Assembly: GCF_001571265.1 (NCBI RefSeq)
Contig: NZ_BCTL01000003.1
Span: 40,103-104,102, forward strand
DNA from: Cedecea neteri NBRC 105707 = ATCC 33855
GTDB taxonomy: Bacteria > Pseudomonadota > Gammaproteobacteria > Enterobacterales > Enterobacteriaceae
Length of the DNA stretch: 64,000 bases
Reading direction: 5' to 3'
Part shown: piece by piece, positions 18,951 to 31,040 of the stretch
Layout of the letters: each line of letters opens with the position of its first letter
Position numbering within the stretch: position 1 is the stretch's first letter
Made by a program: the position numbers and the translations under genes
The notes under the pieces: generated by a model
Database searches by the model: none
What the model was told of the DNA's origin: nothing
What the model saw: only the letters and a program-made list of their open reading frames with translations

Positions 18951-19519
18951 CGTAACTTACTCATTATTCTTACATTGGCGACAGAGCTGCGGGCATGGTG
19001 ACGCTAACCGGGAGTGAACCGATGGCCTCGTGACTAAACGCGTGTCGCCAACCTCACGGTTGTCGTTTGCTGAGAGGCGCAAAGTGTCGGTTGCCTGTAT
19101 TTCATACGGAAATACAGCGCAATTATCGTGGGAATAACCTTAGAATATTTCTTAAGAGTTGATTCCATATTACCGGTCAGGCTGCAACCCGCAGCCCGCT
19201 AACTGCCTGAAAGTACAATACGTCTTACGCCATTGCTGCGTGGATGGACGTTCAGGCAAAATGGGTATTCCGCAAACTTTCTTGCTCTAACAAGATTCAA
19301 CACGGAAAACCGCAACATTATTCCACTGCTAACCTTGTTATAGCAAGATGACTTTTGCTATTAGCGTCCTGTTTCTTACAGTTTTTTAACCGCTATTTTA
19401 ACCTTGCCACAAAGGGCATGAGAAAAGGCGGCCTGGACGGTTTAAAACAGAACAGATTGTCAGTTAAGCACATAAAAATGAGTGGCGCTATGCGCGTGGG
19501 CTATTTAGAATCGCCGACC
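18951..19519. other. rne leader and rne/rluC divergent intergenic region
   Basis: A 569-base gene-free stretch between the start codons of rne (minus) and rluC (plus). In E. coli rne has a leader of about 360 bases with hairpins that RNase E itself cuts for autoregulation; the part from 18951 to about 19320 probably holds the equivalent. I see several small inverted repeats (for example CTGCAACCCGCAG near 19182-19194), but I cannot fold it here and did not find a convincing promoter box. An in-frame open stretch upstream of rluC (from 19355) does not match the protein family and is treated as non-coding. Confidence 0.7.
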
Positions 19520-20473
19520 ATGAAAACAGAGACTCCATCAGTAAAAATCGTTGCAATTTCGGCCGATGAGGCCGGGCAGCGTATCGACAACTTTTTGCTC
19601 GCCCGCCTGAAAGGCGTGCCAAAAAGCATGATTTATCGCATCGTGCGTAAGGGCGAGGTGCGGGTAAATAAAAAACGCATCAAGCCTGAGTACAAGCTGG
19701 AAGCCGGGGATGAGGTACGTATCCCTCCGGTGCGCGTGGCTGAGCGCGAGGAAGAGGCCGTTTCTCCACATCTGCAAAAAGTCGCCGCGCTGAGCGACGT
19801 CATTCTTTATGAAGATGACCACATCCTTGTATTAAATAAACCTTCCGGTACGGCGGTTCACGGCGGCAGCGGACTGAGTTTCGGTGTGATTGAAGGGCTG
19901 CGAGCCCTGCGTCCGGAAGCCCGCTTCCTTGAGCTTGTGCACCGCCTTGACCGCGATACATCCGGCGTTTTGCTGGTTGCTAAAAAACGCTCGGCGCTGC
20001 GTTCTCTTCATGAGCAACTGCGTGAGAAAGGGATGCAGAAGGATTATCTTGCGCTGGTGCGGGGACAATGGCAGTCGCACGTAAAAGTAGTGCAGGCGCC
20101 GCTGTTGAAAAATATTCTGCAAAGCGGGGAGCGCATCGTCAGGGTGAATAGCGAAGGCAAGCCTTCTGAGACGCGCTTTAAGGTTGAAGAGCGTTACGAG
20201 TTCGCGACGCTGGTTCGCTGCAGCCCCGTCACCGGGCGCACGCACCAAATTCGTGTGCATACTCTCCACGCCGGGCATCCTATTGCCTTTGACGACCGTT
20301 ATGGCGACCGCGAGTTTGATAAGCAGCTTGCGGGCACCGGGTTAAATCGCCTGTTCCTGCATGCCGCCGCGCTAAAGTTTACCCACCCGAATACCGGGGA
20401 GGTGATTCGTATCGAAGCGCCGTTGGACAATAATCTAAAGCGTTGCCTGCAGGTTTTACGCAACGCCAAATAA
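19520..20473 (+). CDS. rluC: RluC, 23S rRNA pseudouridine synthase
   Basis: Makes pseudouridine at positions 955, 2504 and 2580 of 23S rRNA (E. coli numbering). The product is 317 residues (E. coli 319), beginning MKTETPSVKIVAISADEAGQ. An S4 RNA-binding domain covers about residues 17-80, and the RluA-family catalytic motif HRLDRDTSG, with its aspartate, is near residue 144. The ATG at 19520 is the family start; the frame is open farther upstream but without similarity. Divergent from rne, as in E. coli, and ended by a terminator shared with yceF. Confidence 0.97.
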   Translation: MKTETPSVKIVAISADEAGQRIDNFLLARLKGVPKSMIYRIVRKGEVRVNKKRIKPEYKLEAGDEVRIPPVRVAEREEEAVSPHLQKVAALSDVILYEDDHILVLNKPSGTAVHGGSGLSFGVIEGLRALRPEARFLELVHRLDRDTSGVLLVAKKRSALRSLHEQLREKGMQKDYLALVRGQWQSHVKVVQAPLLKNILQSGERIVRVNSEGKPSETRFKVEERYEFATLVRCSPVTGRTHQIRVHTLHAGHPIAFDDRYGDREFDKQLAGTGLNRLFLHAAALKFTHPNTGEVIRIEAPLDNNLKRCLQVLRNAK

Positions 20474-20475
20474 AG

Positions 20476-20508
20476 AAAAATGCTCCGCATTGCCGGAGCA
20501 TTTTTTTA
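20476..20508. terminator. Bidirectional terminator between rluC and yceF
   Basis: TGCTCCG (20481-20487) pairs with CGGAGCA (20494-20500); A-run before and seven T after. It serves two convergent genes. Confidence 0.93.
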
Positions 20509-21090
20509 CGCCAACAGCGGATTACAGCCTTCGTTACGCAGCATTTCACACAGGCTGATGAGCGGCAGTCCGATTAGCGCATTCGGATCTTTTCCCTCCA
20601 GCCTTTCAAACAGCGTGATGCCCAACCCTTCGCTTTTAAAACTTCCGGCACAGTTCAGCGGCTGCTCCTTTTGCACGTAGCGGCGAATTTCTTCCTCGGT
20701 TAAATGACGGAAATGAACGTCAAAAGGCTCGCACAGCGTTTGTAGCTGCCCGTTGGCCGAATTATAAAGCGCCAGCCCGGTATAAAAGGTCACAATAGTG
20801 CCCCGGGCCAGCAACAGCTGCTGTACGGCCTTCTCTTCCGTGTGTGGTTTCCCCGCTATTTGGTTGTTAAGTACGCAAACCTGATCGGAGCCGATAATGA
20901 GGTGATCGGGAAAACGTTCTCTTAAGGCCTGCGCTTTGGCCTGGGCGAGGCGAGTCACTAAGTGTCGGGCATCTTCCCCCGGGATCGGCGTCTCATCGAC
21001 TTCCGGAGCGGCGGTGATAAAAGGCATGCCGAGTTTCTCAAGCAGGCCGCGGCGGAAAGGGGAGGTGGAAGCCAGAACAATAGGTTTCAT
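20506..21090 (-). CDS. yceF: YceF, Maf-family 7-methyl-GTP pyrophosphatase
   Basis: Nucleotide pyrophosphatase of the Maf family; E. coli YceF hydrolyses m7GTP. The product is 194 residues, as in E. coli, beginning [20 protein letters not shown]. The family motif S-x-S-x-x-R is at 8-14 (STSPFRR), the catalytic aspartate is in [11 protein letters not shown] (about residue 70), and [15 protein letters not shown] precedes the C-terminal helix. Convergent with rluC and divergent from yceD. Confidence 0.96.
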   Translation of the reverse strand: MKPIVLASTSPFRRGLLEKLGMPFITAAPEVDETPIPGEDARHLVTRLAQAKAQALRERFPDHLIIGSDQVCVLNNQIAGKPHTEEKAVQQLLLARGTIVTFYTGLALYNSANGQLQTLCEPFDVHFRHLTEEEIRRYVQKEQPLNCAGSFKSEGLGITLFERLEGKDPNALIGLPLISLCEMLRNEGCNPLLA

Positions 21091-21158
21091 ATTTTTTTCA
21101 TTAAAGATAGCGAATTGGATGAAGGCATTTTAAACTGTGCCACCGCAATGTGTGCGAA

Positions 21159-21248
21159 TATACCCGTCATATTTTAAGCCGCAAAGCCGTTACCCGTGCT
21201 CACTTACCTGAGCCGGGCGTCTGCCTGCAACTTAAACTATTTAGGGTA
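21159..21248. repeat. Palindromic intergenic element, short variant
   Basis: Begins TATACCCGTCATATTTTAAG and ends CTGCAACTTAAACTATTTAGGGTA, so the ends are inverted (TACCC/GGGTA) and the body resembles the element at 51504-51630. The family of such elements is widespread in Enterobacterales intergenic regions. This copy is shorter and its central hairpin is degraded. It lies just upstream of the yceD promoter. Confidence 0.6.
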
Positions 21249-21284
21249 GAAATGGCAAAAGGCGCTGTTTCCAGGCCTTTTTCT

Positions 21285-21844
<560 letters not shown>

Positions 21845-21860
21845 TTGAGGAGTAAGGTCC

Positions 21861-22031
21861 ATGGCCGTACAACAGAATAAACCAACCCGTTCCAAACGTG
21901 GCATGCGTCGTTCCCATGACGCGCTGACCACCGCCACCCTGTCCGTGGACAAAGTTTCTGGCGAAACTCATCTGCGTCACCACATCACTGCCGACGGTTT
22001 CTACCGCGGCCGCAAGGTTATCGTCAAGTAA
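21861..22031 (+). CDS. rpmF: 50S ribosomal protein L32
   Basis: Small protein of the large ribosomal subunit. The product is 56 residues (E. coli 57), reading [20 protein letters not shown] and ending RGRKVIVK. It is one residue shorter than E. coli in the middle ([10 protein letters not shown]). Ribosome site GAGGAGTAAGG upstream of the ATG. It lies between yceD and plsX, as in nearly all Enterobacterales, and is cotranscribed. Confidence 0.97.
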   Translation: MAVQQNKPTRSKRGMRRSHDALTTATLSVDKVSGETHLRHHITADGFYRGRKVIVK

Positions 22032-22043
22032 TCTGGCGCAACC

Positions 22044-23078
22044 TTGAGACGTCTAACCCTAGCGTTAGATGCCATGGGTGGGGACTTCGGTCCTTCCGTG
22101 ACAGTGCCTGCAGCTTTGCAGGCACTGGACTCTAACTCTTCGCTTAATCTTCTTTTAGTCGGCAATCCCGACGCAATCACGCCATTACTTGCCAAAGCTG
22201 ATTTCGAGCAACGCTCGCGTCTGCAGATTATTCCTGCGGAATCGGTTATTGCCAGTGATGCGAGACCTTCTCAGGCGATCCGTGCCAGTCGTGGGTCGTC
22301 AATGCGCGTTGCGCTGGAGCTGGTTAAAGAAGGGCGGGCAGAAGCCTGTATCAGTGCCGGAAATACCGGCGCGCTGATGGGGCTTGCGAAATTACTGCTT
22401 AAGCCGATAGACGGTATTGAGCGCCCTGCGCTGATGACGGTTTTACCCCATCAGCAAAAAGGCAAAACGGTGGTGTTGGACCTTGGCGCCAACGTTGACT
22501 GCGACAGCACGATGCTGGTGCAGTTTGCCATTATGGGCTCCGTAATGGCCGAAGAGGTGTTGGGTATTCCTCGTCCGCGCGTTGCGTTGCTGAATATCGG
22601 CGAAGAAGAGACTAAGGGGCTGGACAGCATCCGCGATGCCTCTGCATTATTAAAAACAATGCCTTCAATGAACTATATTGGATACCTTGAGGCCAACGAA
22701 TTGCTCACCGGTAAGACGGACGTTCTGGTCTGTGACGGTTTTGTCGGCAACGTCACACTCAAGACGATGGAAGGTGTTGTCAGAATGTTCCTTTCACTGC
22801 TCAAATCGCAGGGGGAAGGAAAAAAAAGGTCGTGGTGGCTGATTATATTGAAGAAGTGGCTACAAAAGCGCCTGACAAGGCGATTCAGTCACCTCAACCC
22901 CGACCAGTATAATGGCGCCTGTCTGTTAGGATTGCGCGGCACGGTGATTAAGAGCCACGGTGCGGCCAATCAGCGAGCGTTTGCTGTCGCGATTGAACAG
23001 GCAGTGCAGGCGGTGCGGCGGCAAGTTCCCACCAGAATTGCTGCCCGCCTGGAATCTGTATTACCCAAGAGTGACTGA
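22044..23078 (+). CDS. plsX: PlsX, phosphate acyltransferase
   Basis: Peripheral membrane enzyme that converts acyl-ACP and phosphate to acyl-phosphate, the donor for PlsY in phospholipid synthesis. The product is 344 residues from a TTG start (E. coli plsX also starts with TTG), beginning [20 protein letters not shown]. It is 12 residues shorter than E. coli (356) and ends LESVLPKSD instead of the longer C-terminal tail; the conserved core is complete. Twelve bases after rpmF; fabH follows after six bases. Confidence 0.96.
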   Translation: MRRLTLALDAMGGDFGPSVTVPAALQALDSNSSLNLLLVGNPDAITPLLAKADFEQRSRLQIIPAESVIASDARPSQAIRASRGSSMRVALELVKEGRAEACISAGNTGALMGLAKLLLKPIDGIERPALMTVLPHQQKGKTVVLDLGANVDCDSTMLVQFAIMGSVMAEEVLGIPRPRVALLNIGEEETKGLDSIRDASALLKTMPSMNYIGYLEANELLTGKTDVLVCDGFVGNVTLKTMEGVVRMFLSLLKSQGEGKKRSWWLIILKKWLQKRLTRRFSHLNPDQYNGACLLGLRGTVIKSHGAANQRAFAVAIEQAVQAVRRQVPTRIAARLESVLPKSD

Positions 23079-23084
23079 GCGTAA

Positions 23085-24038
23085 ATGCATACGAAGATTA
23101 TTGGTACCGGCAGCTTCCTGCCTGAACAAGTGCGTACTAACGCTGACCTGGAAAAAATGGTTGATACGTCTGACGAGTGGATTGTCACCCGCACAGGTAT
23201 CCGCGAGCGCCGTATTGCGGGCCCGAATGAAACTGTTTCAACCATGGGTTACGAAGCTGCGCTCCGTGCACTGGACATGGCCGGCATTGATAAAAATGAT
23301 ATCGGCCTGATTGTTGTGGCGACAACCTCTTCCACGCACGCTTTCCCAAGCGCGGCTTGCCAAATCCAGGCGATGCTTGGGATTAAAGGCTGCCCGGCGT
23401 TTGATGTTGCGGCGGCATGTGCCGGCTTTACCTATGCGTTAAGCATTGCCGATCAGTACGTGAAATCTGGCGCGGTGAAAAACGCGCTGGTGATCGGGGC
23501 TGATGTGCTGGCTCGTACCTGCGATCCTGAAGATCGCAGTACCATCATTATTTTTGGCGACGGCGCAGGTGCCGTTGTGTTGGGGGCGTCCGAAGAGCCT
23601 GGCATCATTTCTACTCATCTGCACGCAGACGGTAGCTATGGCGATCTGCTGACGCTCCCGAACGTCGATCGCGTGAATCCTGAAAATTCAATTCACCTGA
23701 CGATGGCCGGGAACGAAGTGTTTAAAGTTGCGGTGACCGAGCTGGCTCATATCGTCGACGAAACCCTGGCCGCGAATAACCTCGATCGCACCGCGCTCGA
23801 CTGGCTGGTGCCGCATCAGGCTAACCTGCGCATCATCAGTGCGACCGCGAAGAAACTCGGTATGCCGATGGATAATGTCGTCGTGACCCTGGATCGTCAT
23901 GGCAACACCTCTGCTGCCTCTGTCCCGGCTGCACTGGATGAAGCGGTACGCGATGGCCGTATTAAACGCGGTCAGCTGGTATTGCTAGAAGCATTCGGCG
24001 GCGGCTTCACCTGGGGCTCTGCACTGGTTCGTTTTTGA
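23085..24038 (+). CDS. fabH: FabH, beta-ketoacyl-ACP synthase III
   Basis: Condenses acetyl-CoA with malonyl-ACP to start fatty-acid synthesis. The product is 317 residues, as in E. coli, beginning [20 protein letters not shown]. The catalytic Cys is at residue 112 (DVAAACAGF), His in the [11 protein letters not shown] motif and Asn in [11 protein letters not shown]. In a tight run with plsX, fabD and fabG. Confidence 0.98.
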   Translation: MHTKIIGTGSFLPEQVRTNADLEKMVDTSDEWIVTRTGIRERRIAGPNETVSTMGYEAALRALDMAGIDKNDIGLIVVATTSSTHAFPSAACQIQAMLGIKGCPAFDVAAACAGFTYALSIADQYVKSGAVKNALVIGADVLARTCDPEDRSTIIIFGDGAGAVVLGASEEPGIISTHLHADGSYGDLLTLPNVDRVNPENSIHLTMAGNEVFKVAVTELAHIVDETLAANNLDRTALDWLVPHQANLRIISATAKKLGMPMDNVVVTLDRHGNTSAASVPAALDEAVRDGRIKRGQLVLLEAFGGGFTWGSALVRF

Positions 24039-24055
24039 TTAAAGGAATTTTCGAC

Positions 24056-24985
24056 ATGACGCAATTTGCTATGGTGTTTCCGGGACAGGGTTCCCAGTCC
24101 GTTGGCATGCTGGCCGATCTCGCGGCAAGCTATCCGGTGATTGAAGCGACGTTCCGTGAAGCATCTGACGCGCTGGGCTATGACCTGTGGGCGCTGACCC
24201 AGCAGGGGCCTGCGGAAGAGCTGAACAAAACCTGGCAGACTCAGCCTGCGCTGTTGACGGCTTCTGTCGCCTTGTGGCGCGTTTGGCAGCAACAGGGCGG
24301 TAAAGCGCCTGCGCTGTTAGCAGGCCACAGCCTGGGCGAATATTCCGCGTTGGTTTGTGCTGGCGTGATTGATTTCGCCGATGCTGTTCGTCTGGTTGAG
24401 CTGCGCGGCAAGCTGATGCAGGATGCCGTCCCGGAAGGGACTGGCGCGATGTCTGCCATTATCGGACTTGACGATGCTTCTATTGCAAAAGCCTGTGAAG
24501 AGTCAGCACAGGGGCAGGTTGTCTCTCCGGTGAACTTTAACTCTCCGGGGCAGGTGGTGATCGCCGGTAACAAAGAAGCCGTTGAGCGAGCAGGGGCTGC
24601 GTGTAAAGCCGCGGGCGCAAAACGTGCGCTGCCATTGCCGGTTAGCGTGCCGTCCCACTGCGCATTGATGAAGCCTGCGGCGGATAAGCTGGCGGCAGCG
24701 CTGGAAAACATTACCTTTAACGCACCGGCAATTCCGGTCGTGAACAACGTTGACGTGAAGTGCGAAACCTCGCCGGAAGCTATCCGCAGCGCACTGGTAC
24801 GTCAGCTCTACAGCCCGGTCCAGTGGACTAAATCCGTAGAATTTATGGCGGCGCAGGGCGTTTCCCAACTGCTTGAAGTGGGCCCAGGTAAAGTCTTGAC
24901 CGGGCTGACCAAACGTATTGTTGACACCATGACGGCAACGGCCATTAATGAGCCTGCAACGCTGTCAGCGGCGCTTGAACAATAA
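24056..24985 (+). CDS. fabD: FabD, malonyl-CoA:ACP transacylase
   Basis: Loads malonyl groups onto ACP. The product is 309 residues, as in E. coli, from the ATG at 24056 (MTQFAMVFPGQGSQSVGML); an in-frame upstream ATG at 24035 overlaps the end of fabH and does not match the family. Nucleophile Ser92 is in GHSLGEYSA. The gap to fabH is 17 bases and to fabG 13. Confidence 0.98.
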   Translation: MTQFAMVFPGQGSQSVGMLADLAASYPVIEATFREASDALGYDLWALTQQGPAEELNKTWQTQPALLTASVALWRVWQQQGGKAPALLAGHSLGEYSALVCAGVIDFADAVRLVELRGKLMQDAVPEGTGAMSAIIGLDDASIAKACEESAQGQVVSPVNFNSPGQVVIAGNKEAVERAGAACKAAGAKRALPLPVSVPSHCALMKPAADKLAAALENITFNAPAIPVVNNVDVKCETSPEAIRSALVRQLYSPVQWTKSVEFMAAQGVSQLLEVGPGKVLTGLTKRIVDTMTATAINEPATLSAALEQ

Positions 24986-24998
24986 AACGAGGAAAACC

Positions 24999-25733
24999 AT
25001 GAGTTTTGAAGGAAAAATTGCGCTGGTTACCGGCGCTAGCCGCGGTATCGGCCGTGCCATCGCCGAGACCTTAGTGGCTCGCGGTGCAAAAGTTATCGGT
25101 ACTGCGACCAGCGAAAGCGGCGCGCAGGCCATCAGCGATTATCTGGGCGAAAACGGCAAAGGCTTCATGCTGAACGTGACCGACCCGGCTTCCATTGAAG
25201 CCGTGCTGGACAGCATTCGCAAAGAGTTTGGCGAAGTGGATATTCTGGTGAACAACGCCGGCATCACTCGCGATAACCTGCTAATGCGCATGAAAGAGGA
25301 CGAGTGGAACGACATTGTCGAAACCAACCTGTCATCTGTTTTCCGTCTGTCAAAAGCGGTAATGCGAGCTATGATGAAAAAGCGTCATGGGCGTATTATC
25401 ACTATCGGTTCTGTGGTTGGTACCATGGGAAATGCTGGTCAGGCTAACTACGCTGCGGCGAAGGCTGGTTTGATTGGCTTCAGTAAATCGCTGGCGCGTG
25501 AAGTTGCGTCTCGCGGTATTACTGTGAACGTTGTTGCTCCGGGCTTTATTGAAACGGACATGACGCGTGCGCTCTCTGATGAACAGCGTGCGGGTATTCT
25601 GGCGCAGGTTCCTGCGGGTCGCTTAGGCGACGCAAATGAAATCGCCAGTGCTGTAGCATTTTTAGCCTCTGACGAAGCTGGGTACATCTCTGGTGAGACC
25701 CTGCACGTCAACGGCGGAATGTATATGGTTTAA
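24999..25733 (+). CDS. fabG: FabG, 3-oxoacyl-ACP reductase
   Basis: NADPH-dependent reductase of the fatty-acid elongation cycle. The product is 244 residues, as in E. coli, beginning [20 protein letters not shown]. The Rossmann motif TGASRGIG is at 12-19, and the SDR catalytic YxxxK is in [10 protein letters not shown]. The ATG at 24999 is preceded by ACGAGGAAA. Followed by a 154-base gap with the acpP promoter. Confidence 0.98.
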   Translation: MSFEGKIALVTGASRGIGRAIAETLVARGAKVIGTATSESGAQAISDYLGENGKGFMLNVTDPASIEAVLDSIRKEFGEVDILVNNAGITRDNLLMRMKEDEWNDIVETNLSSVFRLSKAVMRAMMKKRHGRIITIGSVVGTMGNAGQANYAAAKAGLIGFSKSLAREVASRGITVNVVAPGFIETDMTRALSDEQRAGILAQVPAGRLGDANEIASAVAFLASDEAGYISGETLHVNGGMYMV

Positions 25734-25814
25734 TCACGGTGAAAAATATTTGCGTTATTTGGGCGAATGCCCGCAAAATAGCGTAAAATCGTGGTTTGAC
25801 CAGCCGGGATTTGG

Positions 25815-25842
25815 TTGCATCTTTTTCAACATTTTATACACT
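25815..25842 (+). promoter_or_regulatory. Candidate acpP promoter
   Basis: TTGCAT (25815-25820), 16-base spacer, TACACT (25837-25842). A TATACA three bases earlier is an alternative -10 with short spacing. The gene is strongly expressed in E. coli and has its own promoter in this gap, which supports the position; the exact boxes are uncertain. Confidence 0.5.
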
Positions 25843-25887
25843 ACGAAAACCATCGCGAAAGCGAGTTTTGATAGGAAATTTAAGAGT

Positions 25888-27452
<1,565 letters not shown>

Positions 27453-27462
27453 CCGTTTCTGA

Positions 27463-27487
27463 AAGGGCCCGCTTGCGGGCCCTTTTG
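27463..27487 (+). terminator. Terminator after fabF
   Basis: GGGCCCG (27465-27471) pairs with CGGGCCC (27476-27482) around CTTG, followed by TTTT; an A-run precedes. Confidence 0.9.
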
Positions 27488-27561
27488 CTGTTCAGAATTC
27501 CCCTCTTGTCGTCCACGAATCCCTCTGGCAACCTTACGTTTCCGTCTCCTGAGGAATCCCT

Positions 27562-28362
27562 ATGTTTCTTATTAATGGCCAGTGGCAGGACGCGCTCCCG
27601 GCAAACGACCGGGCGATTCAGTTTGGTGATGGCTGTTTTACCACGGCAAGCGTCATCGACGGCGCCGTTCGCTTTCAGGCTGACCATCTTCGCCGCCTGC
27701 AGCAGGCCTGCGAGGTGCTGATGATAGCGCCGGTTGACTGGGACAGGCTCAACGATGAGATGAGCATGCTCGCGGCCTCTGAAACCAGCGCCGTACTCAA
27801 GGTGATCATTTCTCGCGGTACGGGGGGGCGTGGTTACAGTGCTTCGAACTGCACGCAGCCTACGCGAATGCTTTCTCTTTCGCCTTACCCTGCCTTTTAT
27901 TCCGCCTGGCGCGAGCAGGGGATTAGACTGGCGCTCAGCCCGGTGAGAATAGGCATTAATCCTTCCCTGGCGGGTCTTAAGCATCTTAACCGGCTTGAAC
28001 AAGTTCTTATTCGTACGCATCTTGAACAGACGACTGCCCAGGAGGCGCTGGTTCTTGACAGTCAGGGGAGCCTGGTGGAATGCTGTGCGGCTAATTTATT
28101 CTGGCGCAAAGGCGATGACGTTTACACACCGCGTATTCACGGCGCGGGCGTGAATGGCACGATGCGTCAGCGCATTATTGCCTGCCTCAACGGTTCCCCC
28201 TGGCGGCTGCATGAGGTCAGTGAAGGCCCGGAAACGCTGGCCGATGCGGATGAGGTGATAGTTTGCAATGCGCTAATGCCGGTTGTACCGGTGAACCAGG
28301 CTCAGGACTGGCACTACACATCGCGTGAACTTTACTGTTTTTTAGCCCCACTTTGTGAGTAA
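27562..28362 (+). CDS. pabC: PabC, aminodeoxychorismate lyase
   Basis: PLP enzyme that makes 4-aminobenzoate and pyruvate from aminodeoxychorismate, for folate. The product is 266 residues (E. coli 269), a class IV aminotransferase fold. It begins [20 protein letters not shown]; the PLP lysine is in [14 protein letters not shown]. The start at 27562 is preceded by CCTGAGGAATCC. The mltG start codon follows eleven bases after the stop. Confidence 0.95.
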   Translation: MFLINGQWQDALPANDRAIQFGDGCFTTASVIDGAVRFQADHLRRLQQACEVLMIAPVDWDRLNDEMSMLAASETSAVLKVIISRGTGGRGYSASNCTQPTRMLSLSPYPAFYSAWREQGIRLALSPVRIGINPSLAGLKHLNRLEQVLIRTHLEQTTAQEALVLDSQGSLVECCAANLFWRKGDDVYTPRIHGAGVNGTMRQRIIACLNGSPWRLHEVSEGPETLADADEVIVCNALMPVVPVNQAQDWHYTSRELYCFLAPLCE

Positions 28363-28372
28363 CCGATTACCG

Positions 28373-29395
28373 ATGAAAAAGATGTTTCGTTTCTTTATGG
28401 TTTTGCTGATTGTGCTTGGCATCGCCGCCGGTGCAGGCATATGGAAGGTGCGCCAGCTGGCAAAAGCGCCGTTGCCGATCAAACAGGAAACCATTTTCAC
28501 CCTGAAGCAGGGCACCGGACGTTTAGCTCTGGGCACTCAGCTTTATGAAGAAAAACTGATTACACGCCCGCGTGTTTTCCAGTGGCTGCTGCGCGTTGAG
28601 CCGGAGTTGGCGAAATTTAAGGCTGGCACATACCGCCTCACGCCCGGGATGACGGTTACCGACATGCTCACCCTGCTGGCCAGTGGAAAAGAGGCACAGT
28701 TCCCGCTGCGTTTTGTGGAGGGTATGCGCCTGAGCGATTTACTTGAGCAGCTGCGAGATGCCCCATACATCCAGCACACGCTAAAAGACGACAGCTATGC
28801 CACCGTGGCAGAAACGCTGAAATTTGAGCACCCTGAATGGGTTGAAGGCTGGTTCTATCCGGATACCTGGATGTACACCGCCCACACCACGGATGTCGCT
28901 CTGCTTAAGCGCGTGCATCAAAAAATGGTCAAAGCGGTGGAGAAAGCCTGGGAAAGCAAAGTGGATGGCTTGCCCTATAAAACCGAAAACGATCTGGTGG
29001 CCATGGCCTCGATCATCGAGAAAGAGACTGCCGTAGCCGCAGAACGCGACCAGGTGGCATCGGTCTTTATTAACCGCCTGCGTATTGGTATGCGCCTGCA
29101 GACTGACCCTACCGTTATCTACGGGATGGGCGACAGCTATAATGGTAAGCTAACGCGCAAAGACCTCGAGACAGCCACGCCGTATAACACCTATGTGATT
29201 AGCGGCCTGCCGCCGGGGCCGATTGCGGTGCCGAGCGAGGCGTCTTTGCAGGCGGCCGCGCATCCGGCGAAAACGCCATATCTCTATTTTGTTGCTGATG
29301 GTAAGGGTGGCCATACCTTTAGCACCAACCTCGCCAGCCATAACAAGGCGGTGCAGGTGTATATCAAAGCTCTCAAGGATAAAAATGGACAGTAA
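28373..29395 (+). CDS. mltG: MltG, endolytic peptidoglycan transglycosylase
   Basis: Inner-membrane endolytic murein transglycosylase (YceG family) that cuts nascent glycan strands. The product is 340 residues from ATG 28373 ([20 protein letters not shown]), as in E. coli, with one N-terminal membrane anchor and a periplasmic LysM-like plus YceG domain. The catalytic Glu lies in [14 protein letters not shown] (about 218), followed by [18 protein letters not shown]. Overlaps tmk by 11 bases. Confidence 0.96.
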   Translation: MKKMFRFFMVLLIVLGIAAGAGIWKVRQLAKAPLPIKQETIFTLKQGTGRLALGTQLYEEKLITRPRVFQWLLRVEPELAKFKAGTYRLTPGMTVTDMLTLLASGKEAQFPLRFVEGMRLSDLLEQLRDAPYIQHTLKDDSYATVAETLKFEHPEWVEGWFYPDTWMYTAHTTDVALLKRVHQKMVKAVEKAWESKVDGLPYKTENDLVAMASIIEKETAVAAERDQVASVFINRLRIGMRLQTDPTVIYGMGDSYNGKLTRKDLETATPYNTYVISGLPPGPIAVPSEASLQAAAHPAKTPYLYFVADGKGGHTFSTNLASHNKAVQVYIKALKDKNGQ

Positions 29396-30023
29396 ATTTA
29401 TCGTCATCGAAGGCCTGGAAGGCGCGGGAAAAACCAATGCTCACAACGTGGTCGTCGCAACCTTAAAAGAGCTGGGTATCCGTGAGCTGACTTTCACTCG
29501 TGAACCCGGCGGCACGCCGCTTGCCGAGCGCCTGCGAGAATTGACGCTCAACAATGCCGGGATCGGTGATGAAAAGGTGACCGATAAAGCTGAAGTGCTG
29601 ATGTTCTACGCGGCGCGCATTCAGCTGGTAGAGACGGTGATCAAACCCGCTCTGGCGCGTGGCAGTTGGGTCATTGGCGATCGCCACGATCTGTCCACCC
29701 AGGCCTATCAGGGCGGCGGACGTCAGATTGACCAGAACCTGCTGATGGCCCTGCGTAACACCGTGCTGGGTGATTTTTATCCCGATCTGACGATTTATCT
29801 CGACGTGACGCCGGAAGTCGGGCTGAGCCGTGCTCGCGCCCGGGGCGAGCTTGATCGTATTGAACAGGAATCTATCGACTTCTTTAACCGCACTCGCGAT
29901 CGCTATCTGGAACTGGCGGGCAGCGACAGCCGCATCAAAACCATCGATGCAACGCGGCCGCTGGATGACGTCTCGCTGGCCGTGCGTGAGGCCGTGCTGA
30001 GCTGGTTCCGGGAGCAACAATAG
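29385..30023 (+). CDS. tmk: Thymidylate kinase
   Basis: Phosphorylates dTMP to dTDP. The product is 212 residues (E. coli 213), from ATG 29385 inside the end of mltG. The P-loop is [10 protein letters not shown]; the residue after GKT is Asn rather than the usual Thr or Ser. The DRH motif ([14 protein letters not shown]) and the LID Arg-rich segment ([17 protein letters not shown]) are present. The stop shares a base with the holB GTG. Confidence 0.96.
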   Translation: MDSKFIVIEGLEGAGKTNAHNVVVATLKELGIRELTFTREPGGTPLAERLRELTLNNAGIGDEKVTDKAEVLMFYAARIQLVETVIKPALARGSWVIGDRHDLSTQAYQGGGRQIDQNLLMALRNTVLGDFYPDLTIYLDVTPEVGLSRARARGELDRIEQESIDFFNRTRDRYLELAGSDSRIKTIDATRPLDDVSLAVREAVLSWFREQQ

Positions 30024-31030
30024 TGAAATGGTATCCGTGGCTACGCGGCGCGTTTGAGCAGCTCATCGGCCAGTATCAGGCCGGCCGCGGGCATCATGCG
30101 CTGCTGGTTCATGCTCTGCCAGGCCTTGGGGACGATGCCTTAATCTACGCCCTGTGCCGCTGGCTGATGTGCCAAAGCCCGGAAGGCAATAAAAGCTGCG
30201 GCCATTGCCATAGCTGCCAGCTGATGCAGGCGGGGACGCACCCCGACAGCTACGCCCTTGAAGTAGAAAAAGGCAAATCCAGTCTCGGGATTGATGCCGT
30301 GCGTGGCATCACCGAGAAGCTTTACGGCTACGCTCAGCAGGGCGGGGCAAAAGTTGTCTGGCTTAAAGATGCCGATCTGCTGACCGAAGCCGCGGCGAAC
30401 GCGTTGCTGAAAACGCTGGAAGAGCCGCCCAAAAATACCTGGTTCTTTCTGAGCAGCCGCGAACCCGCGCACCTGCCCGCGACGTTGCGCAGCCGCTGCC
30501 TCTACTGGCACCTTGCGCCACCGGACGAGCGTTTTGCTTTGGCGTGGCTGGGACGCGAGATAACAGCTTCTGCAGAAGAACTTCAGGCCGCGTTACGGCT
30601 TAGCTCCGGGGCACCTGCCGCCGCGCTGGCTCTTTTACAGCCCGAACAGTGGAAGGCCCGCCAGCAGCTTTGCGAGAAGCTCAGTCAGGCAGGGGAAGCG
30701 AACAACATGCTGGTGCTTTTGCCGGCATTAAATCATGAGGATGCTGCTCGCCGCGTACACTGGCTGTGCGCGCTTCTGGTTGATGCCCTCAAGTGGCAGC
30801 AGGGGGCAGGGGCCTGGTTAACAAACGCTGATATGCAGCCGTTAATCGCTGGCCTGAGCGCCCGGTATTCTTCTGCCGTATTGCAGGGCCTTTTACATCA
30901 TTTATTCACCTGTCGCGAAGCGCTGCTCAACGTGGTGGGTGTTAACCGTGAGCTGTTGCTCACGGAAAGTCTTCTTACGTGGGAGCGTCAGGCCCAGCCC
31001 GGCGCACTGCTTCACTCACATCATCTCTAA
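30023..31030 (+). CDS. holB: DNA polymerase III delta' subunit
   Basis: Part of the clamp loader of the replicative polymerase. The product is 335 residues (E. coli 334), GTG start at 30023 overlapping the tmk stop. The zinc module is visible (CGHCHSCQLM, with an upstream Cys), followed by the SRC motif (LPATLRSRC, about 150-158) used on neighbouring subunits. Delta' lacks a functional P-loop, as expected. ycfH follows after ten bases. Confidence 0.96.
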   Translation: MKWYPWLRGAFEQLIGQYQAGRGHHALLVHALPGLGDDALIYALCRWLMCQSPEGNKSCGHCHSCQLMQAGTHPDSYALEVEKGKSSLGIDAVRGITEKLYGYAQQGGAKVVWLKDADLLTEAAANALLKTLEEPPKNTWFFLSSREPAHLPATLRSRCLYWHLAPPDERFALAWLGREITASAEELQAALRLSSGAPAAALALLQPEQWKARQQLCEKLSQAGEANNMLVLLPALNHEDAARRVHWLCALLVDALKWQQGAGAWLTNADMQPLIAGLSARYSSAVLQGLLHHLFTCREALLNVVGVNRELLLTESLLTWERQAQPGALLHSHHL

Positions 31031-31040
31031 GAGTATTACT

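Noticed and set aside
19355..19519. N-terminal extension of rluC from an upstream ATG
   Set aside because: The extra 55 residues do not match RluC, and the ATG at 19520 gives the E. coli N-terminus. The upstream part probably belongs to the rne/rluC promoter region.
25693..25887. Longer acpP frame starting inside fabG
   Set aside because: ACP is 78 residues with a fixed N-terminus; the acpP promoter lies in this extension.
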